From: Erythroxylum novogranatense
Taxonomy: Eukaryota > Streptophyta > Magnoliopsida > Malpighiales > Erythroxylaceae
DNA: 64,000 bases
Direction: 5' to 3'
Assembly: GCA_029891385.1 (NCBI GenBank)
Contig: CM057227.1
Location: 93,396,818 to 93,460,817 of the forward strand
The notes beneath the pieces were generated by a model. It was not told where the DNA came from, did no database searches, and saw only the letters and a program-made list of their open reading frames with translations. Both the position numbers and the translations under genes were made by a program. Shown here piece after piece: positions 1-11,213 of this stretch. The stretch's first letter is position 1; every line of letters starts with the position of its first letter.

Positions 1-1114
1 GTATATTGCGCCATTCTCGTTGGGGGAGAGTGGAATTGGAGATGGAGGTGATGCGTAGGTATATATGTTTTTCCCGATTGTGTTCGGTTAATTCTGTCGT
101 AGAAAGTTTGTGACTTTTAAATTAATTTTCCAGGGATTGTTGTTGCGTGACAAGATGGGATTTTTTTTGGGTTTAACTTTGGGATCAAGTTCTGAAAAGG
201 GGGAGGAAATTGTTATGGTGATTGTTATAGTTTACATCATATGGACTTAAGAAGTGTCGCTATTATTTGTAGGTTTTGCATTTTCTACGGAGATATTTAG
301 GTGAATATGTTGACGGGCTTTCTCTAGATGCCTTAAGAATCAGTGTGTGGAAAGCTTTGTCTCCTAATCCTTAAACTCCATATGTTGTGTTAGTTTCTTA
401 TCTTTTTGTGAAGGTTTTATATTCTTGTTCTTTTCTTTTTAATTTAGACGCACTGAACTTGTGATTTGAAGATGTATGACCATCAATTGGCGCGAGATAT
501 TTCTGTTTGGTTAAAATGCATGTAAAATGTTGTTGCCTAGACCGATTAGTGGAGGAATCAGATTATTGTTACAAGTACTTATGGTGGCATTCCTCCTGTA
601 TTTTGAAATAAACCCGTTGTGTTGGTGAATGGGAGAAACTTTTCTTATGTATTCTTTTTCCCTTTTGTTTTGATACTTCCAAATTGAACAGGTTGAGAAA
701 AAATGCAGCTTGATATTAAAACATTGGTACATAGAAGTTGTCCTACGACATTTCAATGTTAATTGTAATGGGTTATCTATTACTTTGTGAGGTTCTTCGT
801 ACAAATGTGATTCAACGTCTAAGAGTTCAGTTAGAGAGTGCACCAGTTATAATTAGTTTCGAATGTACTTGTATGCACTTACTCATATGTGTTTTTACTT
901 CCTCACTTTGATGTGTATCCACATCATTTCCTTAGGTCTCTAAACTGTTCTTTTCACTTTTGAATTTTTTTAAAACCTTTTCTTCTATGTCCTCCATAGT
1001 GATTTGCTGTTTTTTTCTTTTTGTGCAAGTATGTTGTGCTAAAATATAGTTGCTTTTTCTTTTGTCACATCAATCTTGTTTAAAAATGCTCTTATTTATG
1101 GCAGTGAATGGGTT
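1..1114. other. Upstream flank of captured transporter fragment, no gene seen
   Basis: No convincing coding region is visible. A splice-acceptor-like tract (ending at about 1104) lies just before the transporter start codon at 1115. This stretch is therefore probably promoter, 5' UTR and 5' UTR intron of the transporter copy. The left limit of the captured block is not visible. Confidence 0.4.
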
Positions 1115-3734
1115 ATGGCTGATTCATTACCGTTATCTAGCAATACAAGGGAGAACAAGCTATGCAAAGGGATATTTGCTTTGGTTGGAATAATGAGCAC
1201 TCTTGTTATCTATGGTGTTCTACAGGTAATTTAGTTACATTTACAGACTTATATTGGACAACATTTCTTCATCTGTGTATGGCAAAATCAATTATTGTAT
1301 AATGTCGTACAAACATATTATGGGAATTACAAGATATTTCTGGAGATAAAATTACATACTCAAATATAATTGCAACAATTACATGCATTACATACTCATG
1401 TGACATGTGCAACATATTTCTGTATGATATGTGGTGGATATGAATGTATATATGTTTCTGAATAATGAAAAAAAGTCAGATTGATTAGGGCAGTTCCATT
1501 TTTCATTTTAATGGAACATCAAGCATTTTGGTTCTTAATTATAAAGGAAACTGTGCTTGACATGGACTAATCTTGTATTTGTTGTGGATCAAAGGGTTTT
1601 AGCCTCAATCAGTAGAAATGCCTTCAGCTGATTAATCATCTCATTTTTGGATGGTAATGGAAGATTAATTGTTAATATATGAGGAGAATAATGATTTTGC
1701 TTTTTGGTTCTCTTTGTTGTGAGAACACATTTTTTTATAAATATTGTGAGAACAGATTTCTATGCATCTAATGTTCATTTATGTGCTAATTAATATGATG
1801 TTTTCTTTTTCTTTTTTAACTTTATTTTTTATCCTACTCATGGCTTGAATATATTCATGAGGAGTTCACTTGAAAGTTCTCTTTTTGTAGGAAAAGATAA
1901 TGAGAGTGCCATATGGAGCAAACAAAGAATACTTTAAGTTCTCCTTATTTCTAGTTTTCTACAACCGCATCACAACATCTGTTGTCTCTGTTGTTGTTCT
2001 AGTGGTAAGAAATATTGTTGATCAATTTATGTTTGATGCTCTACTTTTTCTATTAAAGTTGGTCATTGTCATTGTTTGGACTAGGCATGTTAGCGAGATA
2101 TATAGTGCACTGCCATTTAAAGGAGAGGTAAGCGTGGATATGACATAATGCAAAACTTATTTGAGAAAAGTTTTCTGCACCTTTTAGGCAAGGAAAAAGG
2201 TGTTGGATCCTGTTGCTCCAGTTTACAAGTACTGTCTCATTTTAGTATCAAACATTCTGACCACAACGTGTCAGTATGAGGTGAATTTCCTTTCCAAGTA
2301 TGTGATTCCTAAAAGATATATGGAAAATCTCCTCATCACGAATAAGTTTTTAGAACAATTAATTTAAGCTAAAAGCTGTCATGCTTCCTCGATGCCCATG
2401 GTCAACATTATGTTATGTTGATAATACAGATCCAGTTACAATATGTGCCTTTTGCAGGCTCTTAAATATGTCAGTTTTTCAGTTCAAACTCTTGCAAAAT
2501 GCGCTAAAATGATTCCTGTCATGGTAAGTTTGATTAGCTCTAAATCATTGCGGAAGTTTTCATTCAAATTCTTAGACAATGACAGTTCTTGGATCATGTT
2601 TTTCACTTGTGATAGGTACTTACATATTTGTGATCTTGCCTCTTATCATTTCAAACTTCAGTGAAAAGTGCAATTTGCATTATTTGTTCCTGCCTCATGA
2701 TAATGTTCCTTATCGTCATAAAATAAACCAGTCCACTTAAATAATTTTGCGCATATTAAGTGATCAAGTGTTATCTGTTTAATGAAAGAGATTCTTAAGT
2801 CATTAGATCACATTATGCCTGCTACCTATTTCACATGCTTAGGGATCTCAATTTTGGCCCAGCCCGGCCTTGCCCAATTTTGGCAGCAGGTTTTCCCCGG
2901 ATCACAAGCCGACTAGCTCCGACCTGTTGGGTCACGGGCCAGCTAGCCCTTGGCCGGGCTGGGCTCGAGCCAACCCCGCCCATTGACATGCATACACATG
3001 CTTGGGTAATTAACATTACCGTTCGATTGTTTAGATTGATAAGTTCCACAACCACTTTTGGTTTGTCACATGCATGAATGTTTGATATGGTTTGTCAATA
3101 TAAGTAATTTTTGCAAGGATTTAAGGAGATTGTTGAATCTTCTTATTGAATTGCATTACAGTAGTCTGAATATACTCCTCAACTCATTGAACAACATGAA
3201 AAATACTGATGCAGTAAGTAGTAAAAGATAGTTTTGGTTTCATAATAAGTTTTGATAGTTTAGACTTTCGATAAAAATTGTTCCACTTGCTTGTAACTTT
3301 TGGCCTACAATTTGACCATCAGCTTTAGTTTACACATTTGGTTTTGTATTGTTTTGTGCAGATCTAGGGAACTGTCATCATGCAAAAGAAGTACAAGGGA
3401 ATGGACTACCTGATAGCTTTCCTGGTGACCTTAGGTTGTTCAATTTTCATTCTGTTTTCGGTAATTATAATGATCTGTTATCCAGTTCTATATGTTTTGT
3501 AACATTGTTCTAGCATCTACTTACTACTCTATATCCTTTCAGGAGTAGTGACATCATCAACTAGTTATCACCTTTATTTATTTTCTTTTAATTTTATCCA
3601 CTACATATATGGTTTTGTCTACTAAACTAGGTCTAACTTCGTTTGTTGGTGCAGGCTGGTATTGATGTCAGTCCATACAGTAGAGGAAGAGAAAACACAA
3701 TCTGGGGAGTTTCTTTGATGCTTTGTTATCTTAG
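1115..3734 (+). pseudogene. UDP-galactose/UDP-glucose transporter 5-type gene fragment (first six exons)
   Basis: The family moves nucleotide sugars across the ER/Golgi membrane and has about 10 membrane helices in about 340 residues. Exons by splice sites: 1115-1225 (starts MADSLPL, contains IMSTLVIYGVLQ), 1891-2004 (EKIMRVPYGANKEYF), 2188-2280 (KKVLDPVAPVYKYC), 2458-2523 (ALKYVSFSVQTLAKCAK), 3362-3460 (QKKYKGMDYLIAFLVTLG) and 3655-3734 (GRENTIWGVSLM). The order and the phrases match plant UTR5/UTR5B proteins. About 160 residues are covered. The next expected exons (GFDGFTSTFQDKLF region) are absent. Exon 5 has an in-frame TAG where the family has Trp before GT(L/V)IMQ, so the copy is broken as well as truncated. 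Introns are kept, so it was copied from DNA and is not a processed pseudogene. First of several unrelated fragments in the same orientation. Confidence 0.85.
2856..2966. repeat. Short GC-rich inverted repeat inside a captured intron
   Basis: Two arms of about 15 bases (GGCCCAGCCCGGCC near 2856-2869 and GGCCGGGCTGGGCTC near 2952-2966) flank about 80 bases of GC-rich DNA. It lies in an AT-rich intron-like region of the transporter fragment. The base composition is unlike its surroundings, which suggests a small inserted repeat. The family is not recognised. Confidence 0.5.
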
Positions 3735-4158
3735 GTATCAATATACACTTATTCCTTTTTATCTTAAGTTAAACAAAGCATGTCTGCTAATGATGACATA
3801 AAATTTGATGAGTTAAATAAGACCTATACTAGCAAGCTCCATTATGTAAAACTACAGGAAATAGCTCCCTGTGTCACTGCTTCTTGCAGGAAAGCTGAAC
3901 ATAGTTCATTTTTATATTGTACAAATTTTTTGAAACTAATTTATTTTTTGCATAGGGAAATGATGAATTGAGCACTATTTAGTATTCAAAAGAATAATCT
4001 TTTTAAGTTGTTAAATTCTAATTTCGATAAGATGGTCATAATGTTGTCTTTGGCGTTAAAGTTCTTATTTATGCATTTAATGATTTGATGGCTTCAAGCA
4101 CATTCGGGATAAACTATTTAGATGGATGGCGGTAATTTACATTCGTATTCTTGGTCCC

Positions 4159-4379
4159 TTGAAAATGTATTTTTCCAATTAGCAATCACATTTTCTATAA
4201 TGTCGTGATCTTACATAAGTTCTAGGATTATTCTCATGACACTCAAAATTTTACAGCCTATATTTGGAATGTTCACTATGATCTATCAATGAGTGTCATA
4301 AGAATAATCCTAGAACTTATGTAAGATCACGAAATTATAGAAAATGTGATTGCTAATTACAAAAATACATTTTTTCAGG
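4159..4379. repeat. Hairpin element, MITE-like
   Basis: The left arm (about 4159-4246) and the right arm (about 4291-4379) are near-perfect reverse complements, sharing for example AATTAGCAATCACATTTTC and TAGAACTTATGTAAGATCAC. The unique centre is about 45 bases. This long-stem foldback structure is typical of a miniature inverted-repeat element. No coding capacity is visible and I could not define a clear target-site duplication. Confidence 0.75.
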
Positions 4380-4642
4380 CGTCCTCTTATTAGTTTGACT
4401 CATATTCCCAAAAGTTTTTGAATGACATCAGGTAATGTTCTTATAGTTGAACACAATATGATTGAAAAAAAAAATGCAGCCTTCAGATTTTGGTTATAAA
4501 ATTTACCTTACTCGGAGTATTCAAAGCATTGTCCTCAACCTATGAGTTGGTTTTTGGTTTCACCTTCTTTGAATTGCAATTGACAAGTTCATTAGTTTGT
4601 ATATGTTACCTACTGATTTTGGCATAATTGAACAAGCTGCAG

Positions 4643-4785
4643 AAGAATCTGAAGCTGACAGTGAAGAATCAGATGTTAGTGGTTCCGATAAAGTTGATGA
4701 TGAAGAATACATCCACGGCGATTTCAGTCTCTATGGATTGAGCAGTCAAGTTCCATATTATGATTATGCACTGAATCTTCTCACG
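4643..4785 (+). pseudogene. Unrecognised acidic candidate exon
   Basis: An open stretch follows an AG acceptor and ends at a GTAAGC donor. It encodes an acidic segment (EESEADSEESDVSGSDK then VDDEEYIHGDFSLYGL) followed by SSQVPYYDYALNLLT. The sharp acceptor and donor and the non-random composition suggest a genuine captured exon. I do not recognise the parent gene. It is separated from both the transporter part and the SEC24 part and could belong to either neighbouring captured segment or to a seventh gene. Confidence 0.45.
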
Positions 4786-5259
4786 GTAAGCATTTTTAGG
4801 GTACCTTAGGTTTTATTTGTAAAGTTGATTTGTTATGTTGAGAGCATATCTACAACGAATCTTGCCACAAGAGCTTCTTTGGTTTTGCTCATTGCTAGGT
4901 GATATGTTCACTGAAGAGCAAAATGAGTTAGTAGAATCTGCAGCCGAGATGTTGTATGGTCTCATACACATGCAATATGCTCAACATTATATGGTTTTAT
5001 ACTTTTAAGCTTATTCTTTCCCATTCAATCGATGTCAGAAAATGATCTCTGTTAGAGGAAATCGAAATCCTCAGTACTTGATGCACAACTTTGTTAACCA
5101 CCTCTGTTTTCTGATGATCAGATGGATTAAAGTTATTTAATCGATGCTATCTTGTTTTGGTGCATTTATTAAATCAGCTTATTGCACATTCTATCATTAA
5201 TTCATATTTGAACAGTTAATTTTACTTATCCAGTGTACTTTTCTTCTTACAAGTTGTAG

Positions 5260-6014
5260 ATTTTTGGAGAGGGTGGTCCTGTCCACTGTTCTCGTTGGAA
5301 AGGTTACATAAATCCTTTCATGAAGTTCGTTGACCAAGGAAGATGGTTCATTTGCAATTTCTGTGGTCAGCTCACATTAATGTCTTTTTTTTAGTTCTTA
5401 TGCAACTTTAATTTTGAGGTGTTATTAGATGCTATGATATGCAGTAATGTAGTTATTGTTATTAGATGCTATGATATGCAGTAATGTAGTTATTCACTAT
5501 CAAAATCTTCCTTTCATAAGTCTTTGTGTACTTCGTGTGTGATTAGAAATGTTATTCACTTTCAGATAGGATATATTTTGTTTGTTCCACTAAGTGTTCA
5601 AGATATATGGTATCTTCTGGCAGGATTCACCGATGAAACGCCTCGTGACTACCATTGTAATCTAGGTCCGCATGGCAGGCATAGAGATGCTGATGAAAGG
5701 CCTCAGTTATGCAGGGGAACGGTTGAATTTGTATCCACAGAGGAATACATGGTTAGTTTACTAGGGCTTGCAAAATGACTTTTTTATTCTTTCTTTCTCC
5801 AATTGAATAGTTCTGTAAAAGCCCAATGTCTCTTAGAGCATGATGTCTACATCAGTCTTCTGGATATATTATTAGTTTCTACATTTATGTTCTAGGTGCG
5901 GGAACCAATGGAAGCAGTGTACTTCCTCCTCATTGATGTATCCATGAATGCTATACAACCGGTGCAAGCACTACGACTTGCGATTCAATCAACCGAAGTC
6001 ATTGGTGACCTTAG
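5260..6014 (+). pseudogene. SEC24: SEC24 (COPII coat cargo adaptor) gene fragment
   Basis: SEC24 selects cargo for COPII vesicles at the ER. Three exons are visible: 5260-5365 (GYINPFMKFVDQG, zinc-finger region), 5624-5751 (TDETPRDYHCNLGP then LCRGTVEFVSTEEYM) and 5896-6014 (REPMEAVYFLLIDVSMNAIQ, start of the trunk domain). Together they cover about 115 of roughly 1,000 or more residues. The zinc-finger cysteine expected in CSRCKGYINP is replaced by Trp (CSRWKGYINP). Sequence after MNAIQ has diverged from the usual TGATAAAC. Splice sites are kept. Truncated at both ends and cannot be functional. Family identity is strong; the paralogue is not determined. Confidence 0.88.
5421..5494. repeat. 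37-bp tandem duplication
   Basis: Two adjacent, apparently identical 37-base copies (5421-5457 and 5458-5494, beginning GTTATTAGATGCTATGATAT) lie in an intron of the SEC24 fragment. Confidence 0.9.
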
Positions 6015-6400
6015 GTGAGGTTTGAGTGCTTGTGACAATGCCTTTTTGAACTTTCAAAGCATCATTCTTTTCGTGGTGATTGACTTGAGTGATCATTGTG
6101 TTAAACTTTCTTACCTTTCATTCATGCATCTGCCCATCCTCAAAATGTTTCTTCTAGCTTATCTCATTCTCTCATATTGTTATTTAGATTTGACTTGTTA
6201 AGAAAAGAAAAGTCCAGTATTCTTTAACTTTCACTTTTATTCCCTCAGTTTGATTTGATATGTATTTTACACCAATAATTGGAAGTTTCCATAAGTGACT
6301 ACTCTTAATTCAATTTATGAACTATGCAAGCTTGTCATTTACTAAGAGCTTGCAAACTTTTTTTGCAGGAAGCATTGTCAAGGATTCATAATATTTTCAG

Positions 6401-7569
6401 GATGATAGATTCATCTGGCCTGAAGGATATATTGCTTTGAGGAAGTTTAACTCAATAGCAGGTAATTATTGTGGGAAAGTAAACTTTAACCCTTTCCTGA
6501 ACTTGGTGTCTCTTTTGAGATGTTATCTCTCTCTTGTCAGATCATTTTTAATTGAAGTTGCATGACATTTTTTTTCTTTTCCTTTCAATTTTGAACATCT
6601 CATATCCAAATGTTTACACAGTATATAAGATGGAAGTGTTAAGAGATGAAGATTCAAAGATTCGACCTTTATTTAGAGTGACATTGGATAATGGATAACA
6701 GGTCATGTTGATGAAATTAAGCGTAATTCTACAAACGTGTTAGTTTACTGCTGACAAGCCATTTGCAATTTGTTCAGTTGTAAAATCTTTCAATTTTAGG
6801 TAGTATTATCTTATACAGTAATTTGATTATGCAGTGTGTGTTTGTGACTCAATATCTGTTTGATCTCATTTTTGAATGACTATTAAGTGCAATTACATAT
6901 GGATTGGAGATGGGTAATTTTGTTCTTAGAAGATGATTGCAAAATGATGCAAGGGAAAACCTCATTTTCACATTACCATCTTTTGTTTTGCATATTCACA
7001 CTAATTAGTTGTTTCGATATGTAATCACATGGCTTTGTTTTCAGACTTCTCATTTAAAATACGTGAAAAAGGAACTCTTGTGATTAGGAAACTTTGGCGC
7101 TAGCCTTGTGATATGTATTTGACTTGGTGGATTTCATGTGACCTTCTAATTACTCTTGGATTTTATATCTCTTAGCCTTAAAAGCTAATATCTGATTGGC
7201 ATATCACACCATATTATTGCACACTCACTTCTTAGCTTATGGCTTGCTGAACCATCTGCAATTCTTTCTAATTACTCTTGGATTTTATATCTCTTAGCCT
7301 TAAAAGCTAATATCTGATTGGCATATCACACCATATTATTGCACACTCACTTCTTAGCTTATGGCTTGCTGAACCATCTGCAATTCTCTCATTTTCTGCA
7401 GATTAAAGGATCTACTCCATCTGCTTGCTGAAAAAAGATATACAAAAGAATGAAGTTGGAAAATGGTACTTCTAGTAGCATTGATGGTGAAAATGGCTTG
7501 GAAAGGATCTATGAATCAGGTTCTGACATGTTTGGTTTCTCCAATCCTGAAGTGATAAAGCTAATAAAG
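6401..7569 (+). pseudogene. FYRN/FYRC-domain protein gene fragment
   Basis: FYRN and FYRC domains occur in chromatin proteins such as trithorax-type methyltransferases and TBRG1-like proteins. Exon 6401-6461 reads DDRFIWPEGYIALRKFNSIA. Exon 6622-6701 reads YKMEVLRDEDSKIRPLFRVT. Exon 7402-7569 reads IKGSTPSAC, KKIYKRMK, then ENGLERIYESGSDMFGFSNP and EVIKLIK. This order matches the plant FYRN-FYRC pair. There are two in-frame stops: TAA where DNGEQ is expected at the end of the second exon, and TGA in place of the Trp after TPSAC. Both domains are partial and no catalytic domain is present. It could come from a TBRG1-like plant protein; the exact parent is uncertain. Confidence 0.75.
7144..7387. 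repeat. 122-bp tandem duplication
   Basis: Two adjacent nearly identical copies (7144-7265 and 7266-7387), containing CTTAGCCTTAAAAGCTAATA, lie just upstream of the FYRC exon, in the intron. Confidence 0.9.
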
Positions 7570-8578
7570 GTATAAAACTTTAATTTGTCTCAGAACCCCC
7601 TGTCGATACTAATAGTCTAAATAATCGTGTCTTATCATTTCATTATTAGCTTCGAAACATCTTGATCAACTTGTATGTTGAACACATGTTATCGATAAAT
7701 GAACTTTTGGCATGGATATCAACAAAATGAACATCTTTTGATTGGCATGGTTTCATAGCAATCTTGAACATCATGAGTTTGCTTGCCAATTAATAACTTT
7801 ATAGGTTAGTTTTGTTGTGCTTCCACCGCAAATATCCCATCGTTCGTTGTTCCCTTTTTCCGGTTGTGTTACTAACTCTAATAGTAAAATAATAGACTCT
7901 AGGATCAGCATTCGAGAAACTTGAAAGTAAATAACTAATGTTTGTTCCTTTGACGTTACGAGGGTGACTTATTTTTCTACCTTGAAAGTTGATAAATTGT
8001 CTGTTTGTTGTGGAGATGTATATTCATGGTATGCTTTGCTGAATGCTGATTCCTTATGTTTTAATAGGGATTGTCAAAATCTAGGCTTTCTTCCAAGTTA
8101 TCTATGTCTAATTTTACCTATGATAGATATCAAGCTTGCCTTTTGGCTATAGACCTGTTCACATTGTTTGGAAAGATGTTGATAAGTGCAATGTCTGCCA
8201 CATGGAAGAGGTACAAGAGAATCTTCTATCATCATTGGCTGTATCATGATTTTTTTTGGTAGGAGGCTGTATCATGACTTCAATTACCATCCTCTTTATG
8301 TTTCAGCTATTCAGCTAACTTCACTTTCGTTTCTACAATTCAACCTTAATAATTAGATGTTCCTAATTAGCTTTGAGATGCAACTGCTATATTCTCTTTT
8401 AAAGAGTTATTTTTTCATTTTTGTGAGAATTTATTACTTTTGTTGCTCTCTCAGCTAATGTTTCTCAAGTAATTTCCGCAAATCTGTGAACCAAATTGTA
8501 ACAACTCATGAACTTAGTATTACATGTTGGTCTTTATTTTTGGTTTAGGGTCTTAACTATTATATTGATTTCCTGCAG
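7570..8578. other. Intron-like AT-rich spacer between captured genes, no exon recognised
   Basis: Pyrimidine-rich, AT-rich DNA of intronic character lies between the FYRC exon and the UBP exon. It must contain the junction between the two captured genomic pieces, but I cannot place it. Confidence 0.5.
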
Positions 8579-8658
8579 ATAAATGACCGCTATGGGTTCC
8601 CTTTACGACTTTATCTTGAAAGAGAAAATGGAAAGTATTTATCACCTGATGCTGACAG
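8579..8658 (+). pseudogene. UBP12/UBP13-type ubiquitin-specific protease exon fragment
   Basis: After a TTCCTGCAG acceptor, the reading frame gives INDRYGFPLRLYLEREN then GKYLSPDADR. This matches the segment of the USP catalytic domain in plant UBP12/13 that lies shortly before the histidine box (family form INDRYEFPLxLDLDREDG). Similarity stops abruptly after DADR, where the family continues SVRNLYTLHSV. The fragment is only about 27 residues and lacks catalytic Cys and His. Confidence 0.8.
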
Positions 8659-8698
8659 AATTTGACTTTACTTTGCTTGTTGATTACCTTTTTCGGGT

Positions 8699-8766
8699 AC
8701 ATGACAGAGTCCCAACTATCATGCGATATTTATTGATGTTTTACATGACAGAGAGTCCCAACTATC
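8699..8766. repeat. Direct repeat at the UBP / PheRS junction
   Basis: A stretch of about 22-24 bases containing ACATGACAGAG and TCCCAACTATC occurs at 8699-8720 and again at 8743-8766, separated by 22 bases. It sits exactly between the end of UBP similarity and the start of PheRS similarity and resembles templated filler DNA. Confidence 0.75.
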
Positions 8767-10405
8767 TGCATGTTCAATAAGCTGGATAAGATGCCAACTT
8801 ATAAACTTGCCAACATTAGCAAGGACTCAACCATTAAGATGCATGTAAAACCCGAGATATGTTTTCTTTTTGTCAACTGAGTATGGTTGATTATATTACT
8901 CTTATTTATGGCTTATGGGAAATCTGCTCCTTCCAATAGGCACTTTGATCCGTCAGTATGTTGTTTGTCTTTGCTACGAGAGATATTACGTTTGATGAAG
9001 CAAGTTACAACAGCTTTATTGACCTCCAAGATAAGCTTCATCAAAACATCTGCAGGTAGTATTCACAATTTGATGCATGATTATTCTACAATCTGAAGAC
9101 TGTTTACATAATCTTCTGTTTTAGGAGGAGAACGTTAGTTGCAATTGGGACACGACTTGGACACCTTACAAGGCCCTTTTACTTATGAGGTTGATTTCTC
9201 TAATACCTTCTTTTGCTACATCCAAGATTTGTGCTTACCTTAAATTGGATCATCCTTAATGAATACAATAAAAAGAAACTATCTTGAGATAGTTCTTGGA
9301 GCTTTGGATGCTTTAATGAAATTTTAACCTCATTGGATGAACAAATGGAAGATTTTTTATATGATATCTATGTACATTGAGAATATTTTACTTCTTCGCT
9401 CCATTTCTGGTATGACCTTATATGATAGTAACGATTGTTTTATAAAGATAATTATTCAACTTTTCAGCTAATCTGTTTCTCATAATTCCATCTTACATTG
9501 ACTATGATTTTGCAGTTTGCATTTTCTCTTCTTTCCTAAGAGAATTTACTTCAAGTTTTTCTTCTTGTGCCTTCTGTGATTATGGTAATAGCTTATAGTG
9601 AACTAATATATTCCATTTTGAATATTAATGTTGTTATGAACAAATGGAAGATTTTTTATATGATATCTATGTACATTGAGAATGTTTTACTTCTTCGCTC
9701 CATTTCTGGTATGAACTTATATGATAGTAACGATTGTTTCTGAAGATAATTATTCACTTTTCAACTAATCATTTCTCATAATTCCATCTTATATTGACTA
9801 TGATTTTGCAGTTTGCATTTTCTCTTCTTTCCTAAGAGAATTTACTTCAAGTTTTTCTTCTTGTGCCTTCTATGATTATGGTAATAGCTTGTAGTGAACT
9901 AATATATTCCATTTTGAATATTAATGTTGTTATTTTCAGGCTTTGCCTCCGGTGGAGATAAACTTTGATCCACTGAAACAGGTATTGTATCTTATAAAGC
10001 ATGACAGATGATTGCTTTACTGCTTATGATTTCTCACCTGCCTTTTTGTAATTCAGGAGAAAGCCTTTAGAGCTGATGAACTAATGGAATTTTACAAGGT
10101 TAGTGAACCTAAATCTTGATTTCTTATTTATCTGTTAGGGGTGTATTTACACAAATTTATTAATGCTTGACTATCTAGCACTGTTTCTGTGTGTTGACTT
10201 TATACTCTTAAATGTCTTTTAGATCTGCCACTTTTCTATATCTAGTTGAATATTGGTGTTGTAAATTGTTCACTAGCTGCCAGAACGTGGGATTCTTGCC
10301 ATGCCTCCTAACATTGTGTCTTTGGCAGTCTGATTTGAAGCTGAAGAAGTTTTTGCACATAATTGAGAATTCACCTGTGTTCCCAGTTCTCTATGAACAA
10401 AATAG
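8767..10405 (+). pseudogene. Cytosolic phenylalanyl-tRNA synthetase beta subunit gene fragment
   Basis: PheRS beta forms the alpha2-beta2 enzyme that charges tRNA-Phe. Segments in family order are: 8767-8857 (MPTYKLANISKDSTIKMHVK), 8940-9055 (IRQYVVC ... DEASYNSFIDLQDKLHQNIC), 9125-9189 (RRTLVAIGT ... DLDTLQGPFTYE), 9940-9981 (ALPPVEINFDPLKQ), 10057-10098 (EKAFRADELMEFYK) and 10329-10405 (SDLKLKKFLHIIENSPVFPV). About 130 residues from the N-terminal third are covered. There is a frameshift near 8975. A 2-base loss after IGT moves the third segment out of frame. Donor and acceptor sites are kept at the last four exons. Both gene ends are missing. Confidence 0.88.
9339..9935. repeat. About 299-bp tandem duplication in a PheRS-beta intron
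   Basis: Two adjacent copies (about 9339-9637 and 9638-9935), beginning GAACAAATGGAAGATTTTTT, lie in the intron between the TYE and ALPP exons. They differ by a handful of substitutions and small indels, so the duplication is not very recent. Confidence 0.9.
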
Positions 10406-10943
10406 GTATTAACACGTTTTCTTCAAATCAATCTGCATTTAGTATGATGGTAGGCTTTTATGCCAGCCAACTATTAATTTTGTCACATATTACACCCTTG
10501 CCTTCATTTAGTCCCGTATTTCTAGAGTAATAGCTATATTAAAGTTTGCTATAAAAATATTAGACTTGAGGCTTTGTATTTCATAGAGTTAATATGTTGA
10601 GTTTCCTCCATACTAATTATTAGTTGTATGCATCTATGGCTTATTGGATTTCAGTCGAATAGAGATGCTTGACTGTTCTAATAGTTGGTTAAAGCTCAGC
10701 ACATTCTCCATCTGATGGTCATCTCTTGTTAGATTTGTTTTACCCTGCTTACCATAATCTCAGATTTTTTAAAATTGCAAAATATATACATGGAAAACAT
10801 GCAGGATATTCTTATTTAGGAAGGGATACAAAATTCAGAGTGATCCAACAGTTTGATATGTTATTATCTTTCTTGTTATCAATTTCATAAAGACTAAATC
10901 TTTCTGTTTGTTTTTTTGATGGTTTTACTCAGTTGGAGAAAAT

Positions 10944-11213
10944 ATGGGGATTATTGAGAACATTAAAGAAATTGAGACTAAGATGGCCCGAATTCAGAAA
11001 ATAAAGCCACAGGTATTATATCTGCAGTGTGCCGTTATATATATGCGTAGATAATTTGTTTCCCTTTATCTTTAGTTCTTGATTGATAGCGTTCTTGAAT
11101 ATGTTGCTTCTGTGAAGTTTATTTAATTCCAAAGTTTTTATGCAAAGTACCATCTTGGTCAGCTGAACGCTAGGATAGCCAAGCTAAGGACTCAACTGCT
11201 GCAGCCTCCTAAG
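10944..11213 (+). pseudogene. DRG1: DRG1 (developmentally regulated GTP-binding protein) gene 5' fragment
   Basis: DRG1 is a conserved cytosolic TRAFAC GTPase that associates with translation. Exon 1 starts at ATG 10944 and reads MGIIENIKEIETKMARIQK to the donor at 11013. Exon 2 (11148-11213) reads YHLGQLNARIAKLRTQLL then QPPK. This matches the N-terminus of the plant protein (MGIIEKIKEIEAEMARTQK ... YHLGQLKAKIAKLRTQLL). The G domain (P-loop and beyond) is not present downstream, so the copy is a truncated start of the gene with two exons and one intron. A short stretch at about 11614-11655 (GLRLTLTRHIEQVGG) is open but not assignable. Confidence 0.88.

Noticed and set aside
1115..3734. A working nucleotide-sugar transporter gene
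   Set aside because: Only the first half of the protein is encoded, exon 5 contains a stop in place of a conserved Trp, and the following sequence belongs to unrelated genes.
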